A DNA stretch of 64,000 bases from Shinella sp. CPCC 101442. Lineage in GTDB: Bacteria; Pseudomonadota; Alphaproteobacteria; Rhizobiales; Rhizobiaceae. Below the pieces are notes generated by a model that did not search any database, was not told the origin of the DNA, and saw only the letters and a list, made by a program, of their open reading frames with translations. Below are positions 48,984-59,924 of the stretch, one piece after another. How positions within the stretch are numbered: position 1 is the stretch's first letter; every line of letters starts with the position of its first letter. The stretch is taken from positions 496,001-560,000 of the forward strand of contig NZ_JALIQS010000001.1 of the NCBI RefSeq assembly GCF_024704725.1, written 5' to 3'. A program made the position numbers and the translations under genes.

Positions 48984-49102
48984 CGCAAGCGCCGATTTGT
49001 GAACGCTGCGTTCTCGTGGGGCGCCTTTTCAAGCCTGACGCTATGCACCATGTTCCGCCCAACACATCTTGCAACGGACGCATCGCGTCGAGGCGGACAT
49101 TC

Positions 49103-50125
49103 ATGAAGAAAATCGGCTTTCTCTCCTTCGGCCACTGGACACCCTCCCCGCAATCCCAGACCCGCTCGGCGGGCGACACGCTTTTGCAATCGATCGACCT
49201 TGCGGTCGCGGCGGAAGAACTGGGTGCTGACGGTGCTTATTTCCGCGTCCATCACTTTGCCCGGCAGCTCGCCTCGCCCTTCCCGCTGCTCGCCGCCGTC
49301 GGCGCGCGCACCAAGAAGATCGAGATCGGCACCGCCGTCATCGACATGCGCTATGAAAACCCGCTCTACATGGCCGAGGATGCCGGTTCGGCGGACCTCA
49401 TTGCCGGCGGCCGCCTTCAGCTCGGCATCAGCCGCGGCTCCCCCGAGCAGGTCATCGACGGCTGGCGCTACTTCGGTTTCCAGCCGCAGGAGGGTATGAG
49501 CGACGCCGATATGGGCCGCCGCCATGCCGAGGTCTTTCTCGACATCCTGAAGGGCGAAGGTTTTGCCGAGCCGAACCCGCGGCCGATGTTTCCCAACCCG
49601 CCGGGCCTGCTGCGCCTCGAGCCCCATTCCGAGGGGCTGCGCGAACGCATCTGGTGGGGTGCCAGCTCCAATGCCACGGCCGTCTGGGCCGCCCAGCGCG
49701 GCATGAACCTGCAAAGCTCCACCCTCAAGGACGACGAGACGGGCGAACCCTTCCATGTCCAGCAGGCGGCGCAGATCCGCGCCTATCGCGAGGCCTGGAA
49801 GGAAGCGGGCCATACCCGCACGCCGCGCGTCTCGGTGAGCCGCAGCATCTTCGCGCTGGTTGACGACCGCGACCGTGCTTACTTCGGCCGGGGCGGCAAG
49901 GAACAGGATTCGATCGGCTTCATCGACGACAAGACCCGCGCGATCTTCGGCCGTTCCTATGCCGACGAGCCGGACAAGCTCATCACGCAGCTCGCCGCCG
50001 ACGAGGCGATCCAGGAAGCCGACACGCTGCTGCTCACCGTGCCCAACCAGCTCGGCGTGGAATACAACGCCCATGTCATCGAGGCGATCCTGAAACACGT
50101 CGCGCCAGCACTGGGCTGGCGCTAA
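49103..50125 (+). CDS. LLM-class flavin-dependent oxidoreductase
   Basis: This 340-residue protein starts MKKIGFLSFGHWTPSPQSQT with AGG upstream. It has the luciferase-like TIM-barrel features: AVAAEELGADGAYFRVHHFARQ (about 34-55), TKKIEIGTAVIDMRYENPLYMAEDAGSADLI, and GRLQLGISRGSPEQVIDG, the usual FMN-binding strand. The C-terminal part is typical of the group. Members use FMNH2 from a reductase to oxidise small organic molecules. The flavin reductase at 23.5-24.1 kb is a possible but distant partner. The substrate is unknown. It is convergent with the Lrp gene, 5 bases apart. Confidence 0.87.
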   Translation: MKKIGFLSFGHWTPSPQSQTRSAGDTLLQSIDLAVAAEELGADGAYFRVHHFARQLASPFPLLAAVGARTKKIEIGTAVIDMRYENPLYMAEDAGSADLIAGGRLQLGISRGSPEQVIDGWRYFGFQPQEGMSDADMGRRHAEVFLDILKGEGFAEPNPRPMFPNPPGLLRLEPHSEGLRERIWWGASSNATAVWAAQRGMNLQSSTLKDDETGEPFHVQQAAQIRAYREAWKEAGHTRTPRVSVSRSIFALVDDRDRAYFGRGGKEQDSIGFIDDKTRAIFGRSYADEPDKLITQLAADEAIQEADTLLLTVPNQLGVEYNAHVIEAILKHVAPALGWR

Positions 50126-50130
50126 AGACG

Positions 50131-50565
50131 TCAAATCCGCTCGATGTCGCGGCGAAGCACGATGGAGGTCGTCAGGTCCTCCACATTGTCCATCGTCGCG
50201 ACCTCGTCGCGCAATTCGTTGAGCGCATTGATCGACCCGACCTCGACCTCCACCACGAGGTCGAGCTGGCCGCTGACCGAAGAAACCTTGCGCACGGCGG
50301 AAAAGCCGGCGAGGCGGTCGAGCACGCCGATGGAAGGCGTGCGCTTCAGCGTCATCAGCAGGAAGGCCTGGATCTGACCGTCGTCGAGCTGGCCGATATC
50401 GGCCCGGTAGCCTCTGATGATGCCGGCCTTTTCGAGCCGCGCGACGCGCTCTGTCGTCGCACTGCGCGACAACCCGATGCGGCCGGCAAGCGACTTCATG
50501 GGGATGCGCGCCTCCTTGGTGAGGATGCTGAGGATCGTCCGGTCGATGGTATCCGTGCCCTGCAT
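50131..50565 (-). CDS. Lrp/AsnC-family transcriptional regulator
   Basis: This 144-residue protein starts MQGTDTIDRTILSILTKEAR with GGAGG 6 bases before the ATG. The helix-turn-helix reads IPMKSLAGRIGLSRSATTERVARLEKAGII (about 21-50) and the RAM domain covers about 65-140 (LDLVVEVEVG). It is smaller than the regulator at 12.6 kb. It is divergent from the 1016-residue fusion gene and two dyads lie between them. It probably controls that gene and itself in response to an amino acid. Confidence 0.9.
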   Translation of the reverse strand: MQGTDTIDRTILSILTKEARIPMKSLAGRIGLSRSATTERVARLEKAGIIRGYRADIGQLDDGQIQAFLLMTLKRTPSIGVLDRLAGFSAVRKVSSVSGQLDLVVEVEVGSINALNELRDEVATMDNVEDLTTSIVLRRDIERI

Positions 50566-50612
50566 GATGCCTCCCCTGACTGCGCCGACAAGATGACGGT
50601 TATTATATACAC

Positions 50613-50640
50613 TGTGCAGGCACAACCGGCATAATGCCGG
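50613..50640. promoter_or_regulatory. Two adjacent dyads between lrp-like and fusion genes, candidate operators
   Basis: TGTGC-AG-GCACA (50613-50624) and CCGGCAT-A-ATGCCGG (50626-50640) are perfect inverted repeats, one base apart. An AT-rich stretch TTATTATATAC just before them could supply a -10 element for either direction. The spacing suits a divergent Lrp-controlled promoter pair. Confidence 0.5.
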
Positions 50641-50691
50641 ATGCGCCGATCCATCGTCCATGCAACTCTCCACGCACAAAAGAGGATTGCC

Positions 50692-53600
50692 ATGAACGAC
50701 ATGCTGAAAACGACCCCCGACTTTTCCCTCGAAGCCGCAGCCGCGCTGCTCAAGCAGCAATACGGCCTGTCGGGCAGGCTGTCGCCGCTCGCCAGCGAGC
50801 GCGACCAGAACTTCAAGGTGGAAACATCAGAGGGGACCTTCATCCTGAAGATCGTCAACGCCGCCGAGCCGGTCGTGGAAAGCGATTTCCAGACGGCGTT
50901 GCTCGCGCATCTCGGCACCCATGCCGGCGATCTGCCGGTGCCCCATATCCGTCCCACGCTCTCGGGCGAAAGCCTTGCCGCTACGACGAGCCCGCACGGC
51001 ACGGCGCACCGCGTCCGCCTTGTCAGCTGGGTCGAAGGCGAGCCGCTTGCCGAAACGACGCGCAGCGAAGCCGCGCTCGAATCCCTCGGCCACATGCTCG
51101 GCCGGTTCGATGCGGCGCTGAAGGGGTTCATGCATCCCGGGGCGCTACGCGATCTCGACTGGGATATCCGCACTGCCGGCCGCTCGGCGGACCGTCTCTC
51201 ACATGTCACGGCTGCGGAAGACCGTGCTCTCGTCGAGCGCTTCCTAAAGCGCTTTGCGACGGTCGCGCCGCGCCTTGCGACGCTACGCGCCGCCGTCATC
51301 CACAATGACGCCAACGACTGGAACGTGCTGGTCGATGCCGGCAATCCTGACCGCATTTCCGGCCTCATCGATTTCGGTGATGCACTCCATACGCCGGTCA
51401 TCGCGGAAGTGGCGATTGCCGCCGCCTATGCCGGCCTCGACCACGCCGACCCGATCGGCGCGGCCGCCGCCATCGTCCGCGGCTTCCATGCGCAATATCC
51501 GCTGCTCGAAGAGGAGGTCGATCTTCTCTACGACCTCATCGCGATGCGCCTCGTCACCTCGGTCACCATGTCGGCCTCGCGCCGCATCCATGCCGAGGAC
51601 AACCCCTATCTCGCGATCAGCGAGCGTCCGGCCTGGACGCTGCTGCGCAAGCTCGACCGCATGAACCCGCGTTTTGCCGCCGCCATCCTGCGCAAGGCCT
51701 GCGGCTTCGAGGCAGTACCCGGCGCCCGCGTGGTGGCCGACTGGATCGAAAAGAACCGCAAGTCGCTCGCCCCGCTGCTCGTAAAACCGGCCGCCACCTA
51801 TCCGGCCGCCCTCGTGCCCTATGGCGATCCGACCCACCCGATGACCGTCAAATCCGCCGCCGAACAGCCGGACGCAGCGCAGGCGATCTGGGACGCCTAC
51901 TGCCGCGACACCGGCGTCGAACTCGGCATCGGCCCCTTCGGCGAGGAACGCACCGTCTATGCCGGCGAGATGTTCGTCTCGCGCTTCATCGAAGGTGCGC
52001 GCCGCACCCACCATCTCGGCTTCGACCTCTTCATGGCGGCGGGCACCAAGGTCTTCGCGCCGCTCGCCGCCACCGTGGTCAGCGTCGAGGTCGAAAAGGA
52101 CCCGCTCGGCTATGGCTGCCTGATCGCGCTTCTCCACGAACCCGAGGGTTGTCCGCCCTTCATCTCGCTCTGGGGGCACCTTGCCCATGAGGCCGTGAAC
52201 CGCCTGAAGGCCGGGGACCGGCTGGAGGCCGGCGCGCTGGTCGGCGAAATGGGAGCACCCAAGGAAAACGGCGGCTGGGCACCGCACCTGCATTTGCAGA
52301 TCTCCACCGACACGACGCTGTCCGCCACCGAAATCCTCGGCGTCGGCGAACCGCGCTACCTCGATGTCTGGGCCGAACTCTTCCCCGATGCGCGCATCTT
52401 CGCCGGTGTCGCGAAAGAGTTCTTCGAACGCCAAGGTCGCTCGCATGAGGAGATCGTCAAGATGCGGCGCGAGCTGCTTCTGCCGAACCTCTCGATCTCC
52501 TACGACAAGCCGATCAAGTTCGTGCGCGGCGAAGGCGTCTGGCTGATCGATGACAGCGGCCGGGCCTATCTCGACTGCTTCAACAATGTCTGCCACATCG
52601 GCCATGCGCATCCGGCCGTCGTGGAGGCGATGGCGAAACAGGCCGCGACGCTCAACACGAACACGCGCTACCTGCACGACAATATCGTCGCCTATGCCGA
52701 GCGCCTGACGGCGACGCTGCCGAAGGAGTTGACGGTCGCGGGCTTCGTCAACAGCGGTTCCGAGGCCAACAGCCTGGCGCTGCGCATGATGCGCGCCCAT
52801 ACCGGCCGCGAAAACGCCATCACGCTCGACTGGTCCTATCACGGCACGACGCAGGAGCTGATCGACATCAGCCCCTACAAGTTCCGCCGCAAGGGCGGCA
52901 AGGGGCCGAAGCCGCATATCCATATCGCCGCCGTCCCGGACAGCTATCACGCCCCGGCGGACTGGCCGATCGAAGAGCACGGCAAGCGGTTTGCCGAAAG
53001 CGTCGCCGAGCAGATCTCCGTCATGAAAGCGAAGGGCGAAGGCCCGGGCTTCTTCATCGCGGAATCCATCCCGAGCGTCGCCGGCCAGGTCTTCCTGCCG
53101 GAAGGGTATCTCAAGGAGGTCTACCGGCTGGTGCGCGAAGCTGGCGGTGTCTGCATCGCCGACGAGGTGCAGGTCGGTTTCGGCCGCGTTGGCAGCCACT
53201 GGTGGGCCTTCGAGACGCAAGGCGTGGTGCCCGACATCGTCACCATGGGCAAGCCCATCGGCGACGGCCATCCGCTCGCCGCCGTCGTCACGACCCGTGA
53301 GGTCACCGACAGTTTCAACAACGGCATGGAATATTTCAACACCTTCGGCGGCAACCCGGTCTCCTGCGCCGTCGGCCTCGCGGTCCTCGACGTCATCGAG
53401 GGCCAGGACCTCCGCGGCAACGCGCTTGCCGTCGGCAATTACCTGATGGACGCCTTCCGCGACATGCAGACGCGCTATCAGGCGATCGGCGACGTACGCG
53501 GCCTCGGCCTCTTCCTCGGCATCGAGCTGGTAAGCGACCGCAAGACCAGGGCGCCCGCCACCGAATTCGCCCGCGCCGTCTCCAACGGCGCGCGCCGGCG

Positions 53601-53742
53601 CGGCGTGCTGATGGGCACCGAGGGCCCGTATGACAACGTGCTGAAGATGCGCCCGCCGATGATCTTCTCCAAACGCGACGCCGATCACCTGATCGCCGTG
53701 CTCGAGGAAACCTTCGCCGACGTCGAAAAGACGCTCGGCTAA
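50692..53742 (+). CDS. Trifunctional fusion: APH-like kinase, M23-like domain and class III aminotransferase/phospho-lyase
   Basis: This 1016-residue protein begins [20 protein letters not shown] with AGAGG 6 bases before the ATG. Residues about 1-350 are an APH/choline-kinase fold with catalytic loop [14 protein letters not shown] (His204, Asp206, Asn211) and Mg site LIDFGD (about 225-230). Residues about 410-560 resemble an M23/lysostaphin-type domain, with His441-x3-Asp445 and PHLHLQ (His532, His534) keeping the zinc pattern. Residues about 600-1016 are a class III PLP enzyme with GSEAN (689-693), Asp824 in [10 protein letters not shown] and PLP Lys854 in MGKPIGDG. Kinase plus AGXT2L-like domains parallel human hydroxylysine kinase and its phospho-lyase, so phosphorylation then elimination of a hydroxy amine is the inferred reaction. 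Ordinary transamination is the alternative. Confidence 0.85.
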   Translation: MNDMLKTTPDFSLEAAAALLKQQYGLSGRLSPLASERDQNFKVETSEGTFILKIVNAAEPVVESDFQTALLAHLGTHAGDLPVPHIRPTLSGESLAATTSPHGTAHRVRLVSWVEGEPLAETTRSEAALESLGHMLGRFDAALKGFMHPGALRDLDWDIRTAGRSADRLSHVTAAEDRALVERFLKRFATVAPRLATLRAAVIHNDANDWNVLVDAGNPDRISGLIDFGDALHTPVIAEVAIAAAYAGLDHADPIGAAAAIVRGFHAQYPLLEEEVDLLYDLIAMRLVTSVTMSASRRIHAEDNPYLAISERPAWTLLRKLDRMNPRFAAAILRKACGFEAVPGARVVADWIEKNRKSLAPLLVKPAATYPAALVPYGDPTHPMTVKSAAEQPDAAQAIWDAYCRDTGVELGIGPFGEERTVYAGEMFVSRFIEGARRTHHLGFDLFMAAGTKVFAPLAATVVSVEVEKDPLGYGCLIALLHEPEGCPPFISLWGHLAHEAVNRLKAGDRLEAGALVGEMGAPKENGGWAPHLHLQISTDTTLSATEILGVGEPRYLDVWAELFPDARIFAGVAKEFFERQGRSHEEIVKMRRELLLPNLSISYDKPIKFVRGEGVWLIDDSGRAYLDCFNNVCHIGHAHPAVVEAMAKQAATLNTNTRYLHDNIVAYAERLTATLPKELTVAGFVNSGSEANSLALRMMRAHTGRENAITLDWSYHGTTQELIDISPYKFRRKGGKGPKPHIHIAAVPDSYHAPADWPIEEHGKRFAESVAEQISVMKAKGEGPGFFIAESIPSVAGQVFLPEGYLKEVYRLVREAGGVCIADEVQVGFGRVGSHWWAFETQGVVPDIVTMGKPIGDGHPLAAVVTTREVTDSFNNGMEYFNTFGGNPVSCAVGLAVLDVIEGQDLRGNALAVGNYLMDAFRDMQTRYQAIGDVRGLGLFLGIELVSDRKTRAPATEFARAVSNGARRRGVLMGTEGPYDNVLKMRPPMIFSKRDADHLIAVLEETFADVEKTLG

Positions 53743-53748
53743 GACGGG

Positions 53749-53779
53749 CCAACCGGGAGAGCCTGGCTCTCCCGGTTGG
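53749..53779. terminator. Bidirectional terminator hairpin
   Basis: A perfect 15-base stem, CCAACCGGGAGAGCC / GGCTCTCCCGGTTGG, with a single central T lies between the convergent fusion gene and the amidotransferase-like gene. No long T-run follows on either side, but the symmetric stem between convergent stops makes a two-way terminator likely. Confidence 0.75.
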
Positions 53780-53783
53780 AATT

Positions 53784-54479
53784 CTACCGGCTTGCCGCGC
53801 TCACGAACGCGTCGAATATGCGCGCGCCGGGATGGCTTTCCGCATCGAGCCGTTCCGGGTGCCATTGCAGGCCCATGGCAAAAGCATACGCCGGCACCTC
53901 TATCGCCTCGATGACGCCATCGGTTCCCCGAGCGGTCACGATCACGGCGTCGGAGACCTCAACGATCGCCTCCCGGTGAAAAGTGTTCACGCTGAAGGTA
54001 TCGGCATTGAGGATAGCCGCCATCCTGGTGCCCTGGGGAATATGGACGTCATGACGCATATCCGCTCTGTCATGCTCCAGCACGCCCGCCCGGGAAGAGC
54101 GAACATCCGAGACCATGCGGCAACCGTGCAGACATCCCAGCATTTGCATGCCGTTGCAGATGCCCAGCACTGGCTTGTCGCGCGCAAGGAAGCCCTCCAT
54201 CAGCGCCATTTCGACGGCAAGACGATCAGACAGCGGATACTGCGACCGGTCGCCTTCGACGTACCACTCGCCCGGAAAGTTGATCCGCCCGCCGACACTC
54301 AGGAAACCATCGAACGTCTCGACGACGTGATCGACCAGATCAACTGCATAGGGAATGCCGAAAGCGAAAGCGCCGGCTCGGCCGAGAGCGGAAAAGTAGC
54401 TCTTGGATGTATCATAGCAGTCGCCACCCGAACTGGTGTTCTCGTCCATGATCACGGCGATCTTTGGCTTGCGATCCAT
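53784..54479 (-). CDS. Class I glutamine-amidotransferase-like peptidase C26 (PuuD/gamma-glutamyl hydrolase type)
   Basis: This 231-residue protein begins [17 protein letters not shown]. The nucleophile is the Cys in [12 protein letters not shown] (about 105-115), followed by the His/Glu in [12 protein letters not shown] (about 205-216). Domain shape is that of gamma-glutamyl-GABA hydrolase and related peptidase C26. It has no synthetase domain, so it probably hydrolyses a gamma-glutamyl or other amide bond. It is 80 bases downstream of the dipeptide-transporter ATPase gene in the same direction, suggesting that it acts on the imported peptide. The exact substrate is unknown. Confidence 0.83.
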   Translation of the reverse strand: MDRKPKIAVIMDENTSSGGDCYDTSKSYFSALGRAGAFAFGIPYAVDLVDHVVETFDGFLSVGGRINFPGEWYVEGDRSQYPLSDRLAVEMALMEGFLARDKPVLGICNGMQMLGCLHGCRMVSDVRSSRAGVLEHDRADMRHDVHIPQGTRMAAILNADTFSVNTFHREAIVEVSDAVIVTARGTDGVIEAIEVPAYAFAMGLQWHPERLDAESHPGARIFDAFVSAASR

Positions 54480-54559
54480 TGCGTTCCACCTGTTTTCGCG
54501 GTCAAATTCAATCGGATCGAGCCGAGGCTTCGCACATGTCGCCGGGCTCGTCCATCGGG

Positions 54560-55518
54560 TCAGGCCGAAGCCAGCCGGACTTTGTGATTACCGGCGATCT
54601 CGACCAGTTCGGAGGGCACCGGTGCCGTAAAGACGTCAGGCGACGTGCTTCCGTCCGAAACGAAACGCCGACCGGCGAGCAACGGCACGTTGTCAACCCG
54701 ATCCTGTCTTTCAACCGGGTTGAGCGCGGCGGCGGGATCCGGGATGGCCGCGATCAGGCGGCGCGTATAGGGATGAGCCGGCGCTTCAAAGATGTCGCGC
54801 CAGCCGCCCTCCTCGACAACCTCGCCGAAATACATCACCAGCACACGGTCGCTCATGTGTTCCACGACGCTGAGGTCGTGGCTGATCATCAGGTAGGAAA
54901 GACCCAGCTTTTCCTGAAGATCGAGCAGGAGATTGATGATCTGCGCGCGGATCGACACGTCGAGCGCGGAAACCGGCTCGTCGAGCAACACGATTTCCGG
55001 TTCGAGGATCAGAGCCCGGGCGATACCGATGCGCTGGCGCTGGCCGCCGGAAAATTCGTGCGGATAGCGCTTCGCCTGCTCGGGCGTCAGGCCGACATTC
55101 CTCAGCATGGCCTCGATGCGACCCTCGATTTCCGAGGCCGCGGTGACGCCGTGCAGGCGCAGGGGAGCGGCAAGGGACGTGTGTACCGACTGGCGTGGAT
55201 TGAGCGAGGCGTAAGGATCCTGGAAGACCATCTGCACCGCCTTCGCCCGCTGCATGCGGCCCGGGGCGCCAGGGCCGGCGAGCGGCTGGCCGCGATAGCG
55301 GATCATGCCTTCGCTCGGCTCCTGAAGGCCGAGGATGGACAGCGCCGTCGTCGACTTGCCGCAGCCGGATTCGCCGACGATCGACAGGCATTCCCCCTTG
55401 GCCAGCTCGAAGCTGATGCCGTTGACGGCATGCAGCGTACGCTTGCCGGCGCCGAGCAGGCCGCCACCGGAAATCGGGAAACGGACGTGGAGATCATCCA
55501 CCTGCAACAGGGGGGCGG

Positions 55519-55522
<4 letters not shown>
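54560..55522 (-). CDS. Dipeptide/oligopeptide ABC transporter ATP-binding protein (DppF/OppF)
   Basis: This 320-residue ATPase has Walker [19 protein letters not shown] (about 50-67), signature [16 protein letters not shown], Walker [14 protein letters not shown] and the oligopeptide C-terminal motif [14 protein letters not shown]. The extra C-terminal part is typical of the OppF group. The start overlaps the partner ATPase stop by 4 bases (ATGA). It energises the permease pair upstream. Confidence 0.93.
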
Positions 55523-56426
<904 letters not shown>

Positions 56427-56430
<4 letters not shown>

Positions 56431-57248
56431 GGCTTGCGCGTCCTCATATGCGGGTCGAGGCTGTCACGCAGGCCGTCGCCGAGAAGGTTGAAGCCGAGTA
56501 CCGAGAGGAAGATGGCAAGGCCGGGGAAGATCGCCACCCAGGGCGCGAGCTGGATGAGCTGGCGCGCATCCGTCAGCATCGAACCCCAGCTCGGGAATGG
56601 CGGCTGGATGCCGAGCCCAAGGAAGGAAAGTGCTGCTTCCGACAGCACGGCCGAGCCCATGCCGAGCGTCGCCATGACAAGGATCGGGCCCATCATGTTG
56701 GGCAGGATCTGCGTGAACATGATGCGCAGGTCGCCGTAGCCGAGCGTCTGCGCCGCCTGGACATATCCTTGAGATTTCAGGGAAAGCGTAGAGGAGCGGG
56801 CGATACGGCAGGTCCAGCTCCAGTTGGTGAGACCGAGCGCGATGAGCAGCGACGGCAGGCCCGGGCCGAGCACCGCCATGACCGCGAGCGCGAAGATCAG
56901 CGAGGGGATGGCGAGCATTACATTCGTCAGGCCATTGACGAGATCGTCCCACCAGCCGCCCCAATAGCCCGCGGTCATGCCGAGCGTGATGCCGATCATC
57001 GAATTGATGACCTGCGACACGACGCCGACCGTCAGCGAAATCTGAGCGCCGTAAAGGATGCGCGTATAGACGTCGCGCCCCTGCGCATCCGTGCCGAACC
57101 AGAAGGTGGCGTCGGGCGGCAGCTCGGAATTCATCAGGTCCGCGTCGAGCACCGGATGGAAGGGCGCGATCCACGGGGCGAGGATGCCGGCGAGAATCAC
57201 CAGTGTCGTCAGCCCGGCGCCGAGCCAGAAATTGAAGCCGAAGCGCAT
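56427..57248 (-). CDS. Dipeptide ABC transporter permease (DppC type)
   Basis: This 273-residue permease begins MRFGFNFWLGAGLTTLVILA. It has the N-terminal span and a periplasmic loop with PPDATFWFGTDAQGRDVYTRILYG, the DppC hallmark, then a five-span core with the EAA-like loop YVQAAQTLGYGDLRIMFTQIL. The start is the ATG at 57248, 5 bases after the DppB stop. Confidence 0.93.
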
Positions 57249-57253
57249 CCCCG

Positions 57254-58189
57254 TCACTCCTGCTTGATCCGCGGATCGATCGCGGCATAGATCAGATCGA
57301 CGGCGGTGTTGATGACAAGGAACCACAGCACGATGACGAGGATCGTGCCCTGCACCACGGGAATATCGCGGATCGCCACGCTATCGACCAGCAACGAGCC
57401 GATGCCCGGCCAGGCGAAAAGCTTTTCGATGACGACGGCCTGGCCGATCAGCGAGCCGAACTGCAGGCCGACCGTGGTGACGATCAGCACGAGCGCATTG
57501 CGCGCCACGTGCCAGCGCACAACTTTCATCTCGCTCATGCCTTTGGAATGGGCGGTGCGGATGAAATCGGCGTTCAGCACATCCAGCACACCCGCGCGCG
57601 TGGTGCGCGCAAGAAGCGCGAGCGGCGTCACGCCGAGCGTGACCGCGGGCAATATGAGATTGCGAAACGATCCGTCGCCATAACCGAAACTGGGCAGCCA
57701 GTTCAGTTGCAGGGCGAAGAGATACATCATCAGCAGGCCCAGCCAGAACTGCGGCATGGACAGGCCGGAGACGGCGCCGATCATCGTCACGGTATCGAGG
57801 ATGGAGCCCGGCCTGAGCGCGGCCAGAAAGCCAAGCGGCACGCCGACGACCAGTGCAAAGACCATGGCGGCGATGGCAAGTTGCAGCGAAGCGCCCATGC
57901 GGTCGCCGATGAGATCGATCACCGGCTGGCGGGTGCGGAAGCTGGTGCCGAGATCGAACTGGGCGAGGTCCGTGACATAGGTCACGAAGCGCTCCATCAG
58001 CGGCTTGTTCAAGCCGAATTCCTCGTTGAGGCGGGCGATCATCTGCGGGTCGGCAGCACGTTTGCCATCGGCGAAAAGGCTGGCCGCGAAGGTGCCGGGC
58101 ACGACGGAGAAGATGACGAAGATCAAGAGCGCCACCACGACGACCGTCGGGATGACCTGCAGGATTCGGCGCAGGGTGAAACGAAGCAT
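57254..58189 (-). CDS. Dipeptide ABC transporter permease (DppB type)
   Basis: This 311-residue permease begins MLRFTLRRILQVIPTVVVVA. The conserved RTTRAGVLDVLNADFIRTAHSKGM (about 195-218) is the ATPase-contact loop. A large periplasmic loop (about 35-100) follows the first span, with DDNPQMI-like ADPQMIARLNEEFGLNKP, as in DppB. The ATG is 83 bases after the binding-protein stop; a hairpin lies in this gap. Confidence 0.93.
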   Translation of the reverse strand: MLRFTLRRILQVIPTVVVVALLIFVIFSVVPGTFAASLFADGKRAADPQMIARLNEEFGLNKPLMERFVTYVTDLAQFDLGTSFRTRQPVIDLIGDRMGASLQLAIAAMVFALVVGVPLGFLAALRPGSILDTVTMIGAVSGLSMPQFWLGLLMMYLFALQLNWLPSFGYGDGSFRNLILPAVTLGVTPLALLARTTRAGVLDVLNADFIRTAHSKGMSEMKVVRWHVARNALVLIVTTVGLQFGSLIGQAVVIEKLFAWPGIGSLLVDSVAIRDIPVVQGTILVIVLWFLVINTAVDLIYAAIDPRIKQE

Positions 58190-58207
58190 GAGCGGTTCCG
58201 TTTTGGC

Positions 58208-58221
58208 CGCCCTTGCGGGCG
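58208..58221 (-). other. Small hairpin between binding-protein and permease genes
   Basis: CGCCC-TTGC-GGGCG on the plus strand gives a 5-base stem in the 83-base gap. It may stabilise the upstream binding-protein message. Function not shown. Confidence 0.3.
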
Positions 58222-58272
58222 CGACAATCGATGCGGGGACGGCTCTGACGCCGCCCCCGAACCTCTCAGGGC

Positions 58273-59865
58273 TTACTTGCGCGCGTCGGGCGCGTTCTCG
58301 TCGATCCAGATCTCGTCATAGGGCTGGACCGCCAGTTCTGTGGCGTTCGGCACGAGGCCGTGGATCCACGGCTGATAGGCCATGACCGCCTTGTTGTAGT
58401 TGAAGAACCAGACCGGCGCGTCGTCCTGCACGATGTTGTTGGCCTGGCGCAGGAGATCGTTCTGCTTGGCCGGATCGCGTTCCTGCTGGGCGGCTTCATA
58501 GAGCTTGTCGAATTCCGGGCTCGCATAGCTTGCATAGTTGCAGGCGGACTGCGCCGTCTTGGAATAGTAGCAGCGCAGCGCGTTCAGCGGATCGGGACCG
58601 GACAGGTTCGACCAGATGAAGGCCTGGAAGTTGTTCGACGTGACCGCATCGCCCAGCGCCGAGCTTTCGACCGGCTTCGGCTTCACGGTGATGCCGACCT
58701 TCTTCAGCATCGGCAGGATGGCCTCGACGATCGGCACGCCCCAGCTCTCGTTCGGGCTTGCCGTCACTTCGAACTCGAAGCCATCGGCATAACCGGCTTC
58801 CGCCAGGAGCGCCTTGGCCTTCTCCGGATCGAAAGCATAGGCGGCCTTGTCCTTGTCGAAGGCCGGCGAGGACAGCGGCAGCCAGCCGGAAGCCGGATAG
58901 GCCTTGTTCTTGACGAGGCGCTCGATGATCAGCGGCGCGTTGATGGCGTGATTGATCGCCTGACGGACGCGCTTGTCCTTGAAGGGCTCGAACGCCGGGT
59001 TGAAGCCGATGTTACGGGTGTAGACTTCCGCGACTTCAAGCAGGTGATCCTTCAGGCCCTCTTCGCCCTGATAGGCCTGGTACTGCGTGGGTCCAAGGAT
59101 CGAGACGTCGATTTCCTTGTTGCGGAAGGCGACGTCGCGGGCGGCGTCTTCGGCCATCAGCACGATGTTGATGCGGTCGAGATAGGGTTTGCCTTCCTCG
59201 TAGTACTTGCCGAACTTTTCAACGACGACCTGCGAGCCCGGCACATGCTCCTTGAAGACGAAAGCGCCGAGGCCGACCGGATTCTTGGCGAAGCTCGACT
59301 CGTCCTCGACATTCGACGGATAGATGACCGTCGTGTTCTGCATCAGCGGGAAGCCGGGATTGATCGGGCCGGTATAGGTGATCTCGAGCGTGTTGTCGTC
59401 GATCTTCTTGAGGCCGGAAATCTCCTCCGCCTTGCCGGCGATGAACTCTTCCGCGCCCTTGATGACGGCGATGAAGCTGGCGCCCGGGAAGGCGTTCTTC
59501 GGATTGGCAATGCGCTTGTAGCTGTAGATGAAGTCATCGGCCGTCAGCGGCTTGCCGTTGTGGAACACCGCGTTCTTGCGCAGGTGATAGGTGTGGACCG
59601 TGCCGTCCTCGGAGACCTCCTCGGAATCGGCCAGTTCCAGCACCGGCTTGTTCTCGATCGAGTTCCAGCTGTAGAGACCGCGATGGATGGCCTGGGTGAT
59701 GAACTCTTCCTGCGTGTTCGGGCTGGCCTGCACGTCGAGCGTGGCGAAGCTGGAGCCGTAGGGCGCGGTGAAGACAAGCGTTCCGCCGGAACGTTCGCCG
59801 GCGGCCAGCGCCCCGGTTGCAACGCTGAGGCTCAGCATGGCGGCGAGTGTCAGTCTTTTCAACAT
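58273..59865 (-). CDS. Dipeptide/oligopeptide ABC transporter substrate-binding protein (exported)
   Basis: This 530-residue SBP family 5 protein has signal peptide MLKRLTLAAMLSLSVATGAL, cleaved near AAG. Motifs include the Dpp/Opp entry KNAVFHNGKPLTADDFIYSY and, near the C-terminus, the binding-cleft segment VWFFNYNKAVMAYQ. The length is full for the family. It delivers peptides (or other bulky solutes) to the permeases. It is the gene nearest to the amidohydrolase (59 bases apart). Peptide size or D-residue preference cannot be read from sequence. Confidence 0.92.
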   Translation of the reverse strand: MLKRLTLAAMLSLSVATGALAAGERSGGTLVFTAPYGSSFATLDVQASPNTQEEFITQAIHRGLYSWNSIENKPVLELADSEEVSEDGTVHTYHLRKNAVFHNGKPLTADDFIYSYKRIANPKNAFPGASFIAVIKGAEEFIAGKAEEISGLKKIDDNTLEITYTGPINPGFPLMQNTTVIYPSNVEDESSFAKNPVGLGAFVFKEHVPGSQVVVEKFGKYYEEGKPYLDRINIVLMAEDAARDVAFRNKEIDVSILGPTQYQAYQGEEGLKDHLLEVAEVYTRNIGFNPAFEPFKDKRVRQAINHAINAPLIIERLVKNKAYPASGWLPLSSPAFDKDKAAYAFDPEKAKALLAEAGYADGFEFEVTASPNESWGVPIVEAILPMLKKVGITVKPKPVESSALGDAVTSNNFQAFIWSNLSGPDPLNALRCYYSKTAQSACNYASYASPEFDKLYEAAQQERDPAKQNDLLRQANNIVQDDAPVWFFNYNKAVMAYQPWIHGLVPNATELAVQPYDEIWIDENAPDARK

Positions 59866-59924
59866 TTCGTCCTCCCTCTCGTGCCGTTTTCGGCATCGTT
59901 TCGATGGTTCAGTCCGGCAGGCCC

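Noticed and set aside
51283-53865. An 860-codon minus-strand open frame opposite the kinase-aminotransferase fusion
   Set aside because: Low-complexity composition typical of the reverse frame of GC-rich genes, no domain, no ribosome site, and the plus-strand protein has three intact active sites.
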